DNA of 64,000 bases from contig NZ_VTGY01000022.1 of assembly GCF_009729075.1 (NCBI RefSeq), positions 1 through 64,000 on the forward strand, in the 5' to 3' direction. Source of the DNA: Mycolicibacterium sp. CBMA 226. GTDB lineage: Bacteria; Actinomycetota; Actinomycetes; Mycobacteriales; Mycobacteriaceae. Positions 44,188 through 50,289 of the stretch are shown here, piece after piece. Position 1 is the stretch's first letter; each line of letters starts with the position of its first letter. A program made the position numbers and the translations under genes. Under the pieces are notes generated by a model, which ran no database searches, was not told the origin of the DNA, and worked only from the letters and a program-made list of their open reading frames with translations.

Positions 44188-44229
44188 CAGGTACGCACAC
44201 CCACTGACGACGGCGAGGGCCGGCCGTGA
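44185..44229 (+). CDS. leaderless 14-residue upstream ORF
   Basis: ATG at 44185 begins the frame MQVRTPTDDGEGRP, ending at TGA 44227-44229. The stop overlaps the GTG of the next gene (GTGA at 44226-44229). Ribosomes loading on the leaderless 5' end would terminate exactly where the next gene starts, which implies coupled translation. Leaderless small ORFs are well known in mycobacteria. No Cys, Trp or run of one amino acid, so an attenuation role is not obvious. Confidence 0.6.
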   Translation: MQVRTPTDDGEGRP

Positions 44230-45473
44230 GCTTCGCGGCGAGCGTGCAGCAGGCGATGGCGGCGCTGCAACGCGGCCGGGCATTGTTCGGTGAACCCCAG
44301 CCCAGCGCGGCCGACGCCGTCACGCAGGCCAGCACCCCACTGAGCGCCGGCAGCGACAAGAGCAGCCTGGCCGCCACACAAATGCAGCCGGAAACCGGCC
44401 TGTTGGGCACCCAGTACGGGTTGTTCGCCGGGCAGACCCAGGCCCAGCTGGCACATTTCACCACGACCGATGCGGCCTTGGCCTCCCAGATCGCCCAGGC
44501 CGGTGACCAAGACCAGGCCCGGCGCGAGCGTAGCCAGGCCGTCGTGGACGCGGCGCAGCACGACGTCACGACGCTGGGGCCGCTGGCGGGTACCCCGCAG
44601 GGCAAGATGGCGTTGCTGCGCGCGCTGCGCGGCCACGTGGACACTCAGGATGCGTTGGTACGCGAGCAGCAGCAGAACAACGCTCAGACTGTGAGCAGCA
44701 TCCGTGCGTTGGGGTACGGAACCCCGAAGGATTCGCCGGCGACCGGCAGCGGCCCCGATGACACCATCGTTGGACCCCACGACGGGCCGAGTGCCGAGAC
44801 CGTGGACAGTCACGGTGATGCCGGCCTGCCCAAGCCGGCGATTGATCCGCGTAATCCGTTCGTGGGCGATGAGCGGTTTGGGCAGTGGGTTGATGTCGTT
44901 CCGCCGCCGTATACGGGGGACACTCCGCCGCCGCCCTGGACAGGGCATCGGGACTTTCCGCCTGAGATGATGCGGCCGGGTCAGCCCAAAGGCCCGGCTG
45001 GACCGTCGGGGTTCTATACGCCCGGTGGCCGACCTTGGGCGGACGACAATGCGCCTCCTATGGCCGATGTGGAGGAGCAGTACGCCTTTCGGATGTCGGG
45101 GCAGGACTACACGCCCTATACGCGGATGGTTAACGGGCATCAGCAGCAATGGGTGCAAAACACCTTCGACGCGCGGGAGTGGACGAGGGTCAACATCAAT
45201 GGTCCCGCGTGGGCGAGCAAGGACCCCAACCCGCTCACCGGTGAACTTGGTGGTACGACCAGCGGTGGGTTGGGCGGTATCAGCCCGCCGGCCTACATGC
45301 ATGACTGGCGACCCATTTCGGTCAATGAGATCGCGCGGATGTCGGCGCTGAACCCGTCCGTCACCTACTACGTCCCCGATGGTTGTGGCGGTCAACTGAC
45401 CTTCCAGGGCGGGGTGCCGCACGGAGGCGTTATGCCGCCGCCCACGATGCCAAGTATGACGGCGGCACCGTAG
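44226..45473 (+). CDS. DUF4226-type ESX-associated protein, 415 aa
   Basis: The N-terminal ~165 residues parallel the NlpC/P60 protein at the left end of the window (FAASVQQAMAALQRGRALFG; GTPQGKMALLRALRGHVDTQ), so the two share a DUF4226-like helical domain. The C-terminal ~230 residues are a different globular domain rich in Pro, Tyr and Trp (EQYAFRMSGQDYTPYTRMVN, YYVPDGCGGQLTFQGG) with no recognised family. No signal peptide, so ESX-dependent export is likely. GTG start overlaps the leader ORF. Stands just upstream of the transfer operon. Confidence 0.7.
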   Translation: MSFAASVQQAMAALQRGRALFGEPQPSAADAVTQASTPLSAGSDKSSLAATQMQPETGLLGTQYGLFAGQTQAQLAHFTTTDAALASQIAQAGDQDQARRERSQAVVDAAQHDVTTLGPLAGTPQGKMALLRALRGHVDTQDALVREQQQNNAQTVSSIRALGYGTPKDSPATGSGPDDTIVGPHDGPSAETVDSHGDAGLPKPAIDPRNPFVGDERFGQWVDVVPPPYTGDTPPPPWTGHRDFPPEMMRPGQPKGPAGPSGFYTPGGRPWADDNAPPMADVEEQYAFRMSGQDYTPYTRMVNGHQQQWVQNTFDAREWTRVNINGPAWASKDPNPLTGELGGTTSGGLGGISPPAYMHDWRPISVNEIARMSALNPSVTYYVPDGCGGQLTFQGGVPHGGVMPPPTMPSMTAAP

Positions 45474-45662
45474 GTTTCGCACATTCGGACCCGGCGCCAC
45501 TTGCCTGGCGCGGAGCGTCGCCGGCGGGATTTCGCTGCGCCCGACTAGCTGCGCGCTGGTCTAAAAGCGTTTGCGCTGAAGCGTTTCACTCGGCGGCACC
45601 TGTCGCGCCGTCGAGGCGGCCGGGACGACACGCGCCATACGGCTACGGCGGCTCCGAGCGGC

Positions 45663-45711
45663 AAAAATAGTGTGCTGAGCCATGTTTGGTAGGCCTTAGG
45701 CTTTTTGTATG
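45663..45711 (+). promoter_or_regulatory. shared-class promoter for the transfer operon, leaderless
   Basis: AAAATAGTGTGCTGAGCCA starts at 45664 and TAGGCT is at 45697-45702. The ATG at 45709 is 7 bases after the -10. The 190 bases between the preceding gene and this box hold nothing I recognise. Confidence 0.8.
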
Positions 45712-46392
45712 GTCACCGAGCCGCGCATCCAGCTACCACCGGACCGTTACGACAACGTGCGCCGCGAGTGGATCGCGTTCTACCAAGGGCCGTGGACGAT
45801 TCAGCGCGCTCGCGCAGAACAGCTGGGCCGGATAATCCGGATGCGGCAGCGCATCCAAACCTCGTCGGTGCCCGACCCGCACGATGACACCCGGCTGTCG
45901 CATTTCTTGTTGCGGGAGCGCAAATCCAAAGAGTCACACATCGAATTCTTCGTCGTACTCGCCTCGGCCTTCATCGCGCCGGTCGGCTGGCCGGCGGGCT
46001 GGGCGCTCAAGACCGTTGTCACCAAACAGATTCCCCACACCTTGCGAGGGTTCCCGATCGCCATGTTCATCTGGGTGGGCGTTGGCCTGGGGTTGTTGAC
46101 GCTGGCGATTTCCTCGCTGATGTACGACCCCGCAGGGTCTTTCGGTCAGATCGCCGTCTTGCCGTGGGTGTGCTTTCAGGTGGCGGCGGCTCCCACGATC
46201 GCCGGCATCTACGGAATTCTTGAAGGCTGGCTCGCGGTGTCCGCCTCGCGCCAGTGGTGGCCGCTGACCCCGCCTCCGCGTCCCTTGACCATCGAGGACG
46301 CCGCCGAGGTTCTGGGCGGGTACGACCTCACCGGTCCCGGGATTGTCGACGCCGCACCGCTGAACAAGCCCGGCGATCGGAAACTGCCATGA
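45709..46392 (+). CDS. membrane protein at the head of the transfer region
   Basis: A 227-residue protein. The first ~80 residues are basic and soluble (RNA- or DNA-binding-like charge but no motif). Three to four hydrophobic segments follow between ~85 and 180 (FFVVLASAFIAPVGWPAG, FPIAMFIWVGVGLGLLTLAI, VAAAPTIAGIYGILEGW), then a short cytoplasmic tail (RPLTIEDAAEVLGGYD). No family recognised. Leaderless ATG. It shares the promoter class with virD4 and the ESX genes, and transfer genes follow, so a channel or accessory function is plausible. Confidence 0.65.
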   Translation: MVTEPRIQLPPDRYDNVRREWIAFYQGPWTIQRARAEQLGRIIRMRQRIQTSSVPDPHDDTRLSHFLLRERKSKESHIEFFVVLASAFIAPVGWPAGWALKTVVTKQIPHTLRGFPIAMFIWVGVGLGLLTLAISSLMYDPAGSFGQIAVLPWVCFQVAAAPTIAGIYGILEGWLAVSASRQWWPLTPPPRPLTIEDAAEVLGGYDLTGPGIVDAAPLNKPGDRKLP

Positions 46393-46451
46393 ACACATAT
46401 CGCCGTGCCACGAGCACGTTAATCGCCAGTGTGGTAACCGAATTGGGCCGG

Positions 46452-46958
46452 TCAGCCGGTCGCGCGGCGGCCGGTCCGCGGTGTCACGGTCGAGTAGGCC
46501 TCGAGCAGCTTGGGGTCGATGGTGAATTCGGCGACCAGGTGATCGTGCACTTGCCGCAGCCGGGCGATGCGCAAGTCGAGAGTGTCGCGGTCACCTTCGA
46601 GGCGCACGATCTCGTCGTGCAGCTGGGCGGTGATCCGGTGGACGACCTCGCGTCCGGTCACCGGGTTCACTTCCTGGTTGGCTTTGCGGGTAGCCCGGGC
46701 CGTGGCCGTGACGGTCAGTGGTTCGCCGCCCTGCATGACCACCGCAGAGGAACCCGGCTGCCAGCCCAGCGACTGATCCAGCCTCAACAGCGTGCTGACC
46801 ATCGGGGTGCGTCCGTTAGCTCGACCGCGGACTTTGGCCAACGTATCTCGGCTCGGTCCGCCGCGGCGGGCGATCTCGTCCTTGGACAGGTTCAGTTGAG
46901 CGATCCGCTGATCCATGAAGTAGATCAGCCGATCAAGGCCCTGCGCTGGAGCTGCCAT
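46452..46958 (-). CDS. XRE-type helix-turn-helix regulator
   Basis: Around 168 residues from the proposed ATG at 46958 (MAAPAQGLDRLI). Residues ~20-75 look like an XRE/Cro helix-turn-helix (LSKDEIARRGGPSRDTLAKV, then TLLRLDQSLGWQPGSSA). Residues ~105-145 are a coiled-coil-like helix (RITAQLHDEIVRLEGDRDTL). A longer start at 46997 would place the coding region over the operator-like repeats; the shorter start is leaderless behind TAGTGT. It points away from the transfer genes and shares their regulatory region, so control of transfer and of its own gene is likely. Confidence 0.75.
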   Translation of the reverse strand: MAAPAQGLDRLIYFMDQRIAQLNLSKDEIARRGGPSRDTLAKVRGRANGRTPMVSTLLRLDQSLGWQPGSSAVVMQGGEPLTVTATARATRKANQEVNPVTGREVVHRITAQLHDEIVRLEGDRDTLDLRIARLRQVHDHLVAEFTIDPKLLEAYSTVTPRTGRRATG

Positions 46959-46959
46959 G

Positions 46960-46999
46960 TACCGCACACTACCGCACCAAATCGCACATATCCGCATGT
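46960..46999. promoter_or_regulatory. four 10-bp direct repeats, probable operator of the XRE regulator
   Basis: TACCGCACAC, TACCGCACCA, AATCGCACAT and ATCCGCATGT follow each other with an exact 10-base period and the common core CCGCAC/TCGCAC/CCGCAT. They overlap the -10 of the regulator's own promoter and lie 50 bases upstream of the divergent transfer gene at 47048. A helical-phase array is typical of cooperative repressor binding. Confidence 0.65.
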
Positions 47000-47004
47000 G
47001 ATTT
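46966..47004 (-). promoter_or_regulatory. shared-class promoter for the XRE regulator, leaderless
   Basis: On the minus strand AAATCACATGCGGAT starts at 47004, and TAGTGT (complement of 46966-46971) follows 33 bases on. The ATG at 46958 is 8 bases after the -10. The box is weaker than the others but has the same spacing. Confidence 0.55.
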
Positions 47005-47047
47005 TCCGCTGCGGATACAAACCACGTTCGGAAGCGAGGGCCGCCAA

Positions 47048-47386
47048 GTGAGAATCCTGTTGGCGTTTTTCTGCATGTTCGCCGTCATGACGGTGGTGAT
47101 CGCGGCGATGGCGATCGAGCTGCTGATTACGTTGCTGCCGTACCTGATCCTGGGTGCGGTCGTGCTGGCGATCGTGCGGTTGGTCTGCCGCCGCTCCGCG
47201 TCCGCGGCCCCGGCCGTGACCGCGCCGGCACCGATGCCGCGCCCGGCCCCGGCGCGGTCGGTGGCCCCGCGTTCGGTTAACCAGGGTGGCTGGGTGATGG
47301 TGCCGATGTGGTTTGAACCCGCCGGACAGCCGGTTCACGAGATCATCGACGCCGAAGTGATTGACGGGGACATCCGTCGTGGATAG
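47048..47386 (+). CDS. small membrane protein of the transfer operon
   Basis: A 112-residue protein with two closely spaced hydrophobic segments (LLAFFCMFAVMTVVIAAMAI and LLITLLPYLILGAVVLAIV), a Pro/Ala-rich linker and a C-terminal segment (WVMVPMWFEPAGQPVHEIID). GTG start with GAGGG about 9 bases upstream. The stop overlaps the GTG of the next gene. No family recognised. Probably an envelope component of the type IV channel. Confidence 0.65.
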   Translation: MRILLAFFCMFAVMTVVIAAMAIELLITLLPYLILGAVVLAIVRLVCRRSASAAPAVTAPAPMPRPAPARSVAPRSVNQGGWVMVPMWFEPAGQPVHEIIDAEVIDGDIRRG

Positions 47387-48575
47387 CGGTCTTGCGCACC
47401 CCGATGTGGTGCTCGCCGAGCAGCAGGCATGGGTCGACGACTTGTTCGCCGAGGAAACCTCTCCTGTTGTGCCCGTTGCTCCTTCACGCGATGGCGACGG
47501 CTACGGCGAGGACTACGTCGCGCCGGAAGACGGCGACGACCTGCCCGGCGACAGCTATGGTCCACCCGACGCCGGATACGGCTCCGCGGGAGCCGCCTAC
47601 GTCGACCAGGCCCCCGGCTCCGCCGTCGACGAGACGCCGGTGAATGCACCGCCGGTGGACCTGGACGCCGCGCCGGGCGTCGATGCCCCGCCGGTGCAGT
47701 GGACCCCGCCCAGCGACGGTGACGCCGGCGCCAAGCGCACCTTGCTGTGGTTGGCCTCTGGCGTCGCGTTGGTGGCGGTCCTGATCATTCTGGCGTTCTG
47801 CGTGTTCGGCGGTGGACCCGACAAACCCGCTGTCGTGCAGCATCATTCACCGCTGGTCCCGATTCCGTCATCGGCCGCGCCGGGTCCGGCCGCCATGCCG
47901 GTGCCGCAGCAGGATGTGTCGGTCCCGTTCACCGCGACCACGGACAGCTGCACGCCGCAAGGGTCGACCTCGCCGCAGGCGCTGACGGACACCACCACCG
48001 ATTCGGCGTGGGTGTGCGTGCGCGGAACCCAGGAGAGCTACCTGGACGGGCAGATTCTCAACGTCAGGTTCACCTGCGCCACCTCGCGGCCGGAATCGAA
48101 CTGCTCCTACATGCTCAACTCGCTGTCGGTGACACCGGGATGGGTGGCCAAAACCCCTGGCGGTAAAGACCAGTGGCTCGGCCATCGCGTCGCGCGGCTG
48201 CTGCAGTTCAATTTCTACAACGGCGATCAGCTGGCCGCGGCGCCGTTCGCCATCGACACCGGCGACGTGCACGGCCCGTACACGGTGACCCTGCCCTCGA
48301 AGGTCCTTGCCTCCCGGGTGGACGTCATCATCAAGCACACCGAGCGGCCGCCGGTAGCACCGTTGCCGCCGGCGGGGGCACCCGCCGGCGGGGCTGCTAA
48401 CCCGAGCGATCCCGGCGCCGGGCTGGGTCTGCCCGGACCGGATTCGGCAACTCCCACAACCGATTCGGCGCCGCCGGTGGACCCCGGCGACCCCAGTGCG
48501 GCTGCCGGAACGGACCCTGCTGACGCTACGTTCGCGATGAGCCAGATGCAGTTCTTCGGCCACGCTCCCAACTGA
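47379..48575 (+). CDS. single-span membrane protein with large outer domain, transfer operon
   Basis: A protein of about 398 residues. The cytoplasmic part (~1-115) is acidic and Gly/Tyr/Pro-rich, then one membrane span (TLLWLASGVALVAVLIILAFCVF) and an outer domain (~165-310) with paired Cys (DSCTPQG, WVCVRG, FTCATSRPESNCSY) and a beta-rich look. A Pro/Ala tail ends in FAMSQMQFFGHAPN. Start chosen at GTG 47379, overlapping the previous stop, with GACGGGGA upstream; a TTG at 47361 is the alternative. The layout resembles periplasmic channel subunits, but I do not recognise the family. Confidence 0.65.
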   Translation: MDSGLAHPDVVLAEQQAWVDDLFAEETSPVVPVAPSRDGDGYGEDYVAPEDGDDLPGDSYGPPDAGYGSAGAAYVDQAPGSAVDETPVNAPPVDLDAAPGVDAPPVQWTPPSDGDAGAKRTLLWLASGVALVAVLIILAFCVFGGGPDKPAVVQHHSPLVPIPSSAAPGPAAMPVPQQDVSVPFTATTDSCTPQGSTSPQALTDTTTDSAWVCVRGTQESYLDGQILNVRFTCATSRPESNCSYMLNSLSVTPGWVAKTPGGKDQWLGHRVARLLQFNFYNGDQLAAAPFAIDTGDVHGPYTVTLPSKVLASRVDVIIKHTERPPVAPLPPAGAPAGGAANPSDPGAGLGLPGPDSATPTTDSAPPVDPGDPSAAAGTDPADATFAMSQMQFFGHAPN

Positions 48576-48584
48576 GAGAGAACG

Positions 48585-49553
48585 ATGAAAACCGTTACCT
48601 TGTCTAACACTTGGCGTAGCCGGGTCGGCACCGGCGGCCGCCGAGCCCGCACCGCGGGCATCACGCTGGTGGTCCTGATGGCGCTGTTCGGCGCGGCGGC
48701 CGGGTTCAAGGTGTTTTTCACCGCCTCCCACCCCGACGACGCGGACGTGACCGCGCTCGCCTACACGGTGGGCAACGACCGGGATTTGGCCGCCGCCAAG
48801 GCCGTCGAGTTCGTCGGAGCGTGGCTGACCACACCGGCCAGCCGCCGCGGCGAACTCAAACGCTTCATCACCGTCCCCGAGACCGATCAGTCCGCGCCGC
48901 CGGCCGCGTTGACCGCCCAGGCCAGCGTGACGGGGCAGTCTTCGGATCCTGCGCCGTGGGTGATCGACCAGCCTGGTGTGGTGGCCGTGGTGCCTAAGAC
49001 CGCGACCGCGGGCCTGCAGGCCTATGCGGTGACCGTGTGGGTCAATCAGCGGCCTTATGCCAGCGCCCCCGCGGTGCGTGCCTACTACCGCGTGCCGATC
49101 GGGGTGTGGAACTTCCAGGCCCGCCCGATTGACTGGCCCGCCCCGATGTCCGATCCGGGGCCCGGTACCGGCGTCAAACTCGGCTACGAGCACCAAATCG
49201 ACCCCAAGAGCGCGGTCTACGCGGTGATCAGCGGCTTCGCCAGCACCTACCTGACCGCTGCGCCCGGTCTGGACCGGTATGTCATGGCTGACTCGTGGAT
49301 CAAGGCGATCGGCGGCTACCAGAGCGTGGTGGTCAAGACCTCCGGTGCCGATGCGGAGATACCGGCATCGCCCGAGCCGGGTGCCGTGATTCACGTGCGC
49401 GCCACCATCGAAGCGCAGACGCCACAATTTGCTATGCAAAATTTCTCGCTGCCGCTGACGCTCGAAAATAGCGGGGGAACCTGGATGGTGACGAATTTAG
49501 ACTTAGTTCCACAGATCGATGCCGATGGATCGGCATCGACGGGCGCACGATAA
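48585..49553 (+). CDS. TcpC/VirB8-like conjugation protein
   Basis: A 322-residue protein with one N-terminal membrane span (ITLVVLMALFGAAAGFKVFF) and two NTF2-like outer halves: the first contains AAAKAVEFVGAWLTTPASRR, the second YAVISGFASTYLTAAPGLDR and ends in TWMVTNLDLVPQ. This is the pattern of TcpC of Gram-positive conjugative elements (VirB8-like), which links the membrane ATPases to the outer channel. ATG with AGAGAGAA upstream. The next gene follows after 35 bases. Confidence 0.75.
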   Translation: MKTVTLSNTWRSRVGTGGRRARTAGITLVVLMALFGAAAGFKVFFTASHPDDADVTALAYTVGNDRDLAAAKAVEFVGAWLTTPASRRGELKRFITVPETDQSAPPAALTAQASVTGQSSDPAPWVIDQPGVVAVVPKTATAGLQAYAVTVWVNQRPYASAPAVRAYYRVPIGVWNFQARPIDWPAPMSDPGPGTGVKLGYEHQIDPKSAVYAVISGFASTYLTAAPGLDRYVMADSWIKAIGGYQSVVVKTSGADAEIPASPEPGAVIHVRATIEAQTPQFAMQNFSLPLTLENSGGTWMVTNLDLVPQIDADGSASTGAR

Positions 49554-49588
49554 ACGCAAACCACTAACACAATTTCGGGAGGTCGAAA

Positions 49589-49930
49589 ATGTTCGGAACG
49601 GCGACACAGATAATCACCGGCGGGCAGGTGACACTGGCGGCATCGCAGACGCACTTTGAGGCTGCGGATGCGTTCTTCCAGTCGGGCACGGCCATCGCGT
49701 ACTCCGTCGAGGGCCTGTTGGCGCTCGTGGCGCTGGTGGCCGGCACGGTGGCCACCATCGGCAAGGCCGGCAAGGAAGGCGCGGGCACGGGTATGACGCA
49801 CCAGTTCCTGGTGATCGGGCTCGCGGTAACCATCTTCCTGTCCTGCGGGATCGCCGCGCTGATCACCCATTCGTTCGAAAGCCACGGTGTCAGAAACCCG
49901 GTGTCTGTGCCCAGCCCGTGGGGTCAGTAG
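49589..49930 (+). CDS. small two-span membrane protein, VirB2-like position
   Basis: A 113-residue protein with two hydrophobic segments (IAYSVEGLLALVALVAGTVA and FLVIGLAVTIFLSCGIAALI) separated by a short Lys/Gly loop. The size, topology and position before the TcpE- and VirB4-like genes match VirB2-type or TcpD-type pilin/channel subunits. ATG with GGGAGG 9 bases upstream. No cleavable signal peptide. The family call is by position. Confidence 0.6.
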   Translation: MFGTATQIITGGQVTLAASQTHFEAADAFFQSGTAIAYSVEGLLALVALVAGTVATIGKAGKEGAGTGMTHQFLVIGLAVTIFLSCGIAALITHSFESHGVRNPVSVPSPWGQ

Positions 49931-50289
49931 TGGTCGATGAAGCGCCGGCCAAGGTCTGGAGCGATCAGCGCGACCTGCCGATCCACCTGGGCGACAGCGG
50001 CGATGGCTTCCGGATACCGGGTAAGGAGAAATGGCGCCTGCCGGATGCCTTGGCCGCCCTGATCGGCTTCGTGGCCACGCTCAGCCTGGTGACATTAAAC
50101 CTGGAGAGCGGCAACGCTATTCAGATTCTGGTCGTGGGGGTCGTCCTCACCGTTGTCGCCGTGTGGGCGCTGGACAAACTGCCCTACCGGCGCCCCTCAC
50201 TGCGTAGCCGGTTCGCCTGGTGGTTGGCCAACCTGCGGCCCCAGATCGTCAGTTCGCACCCTGTGTCGAAAGAGAACCCGCACCGATGA
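49930..50289 (+). CDS. TcpE/VirB3-like small membrane protein
   Basis: About 119 residues with an N-terminal soluble part, two close membrane spans (ALAALIGFVATLSLVTLNL and ILVVGVVLTVVAVWALDKL) and a basic C-terminus. TcpE/VirB3 proteins of this size sit directly before the VirB4-type ATPase, as here. GTG start at 49930 overlaps the previous stop (TAGTG) with GGGG upstream. The stop overlaps the VirB4-like ATG. Assignment rests on order, length and topology. Confidence 0.6.
   Translation: MVDEAPAKVWSDQRDLPIHLGDSGDGFRIPGKEKWRLPDALAALIGFVATLSLVTLNLESGNAIQILVVGVVLTVVAVWALDKLPYRRPSLRSRFAWWLANLRPQIVSSHPVSKENPHR

Noticed and set aside
46959..46997. Longer start for the XRE regulator at 46997.
   Set aside because: It would place codons over the phased repeats and the -10; the ATG at 46958 has the class spacing for a leaderless start.
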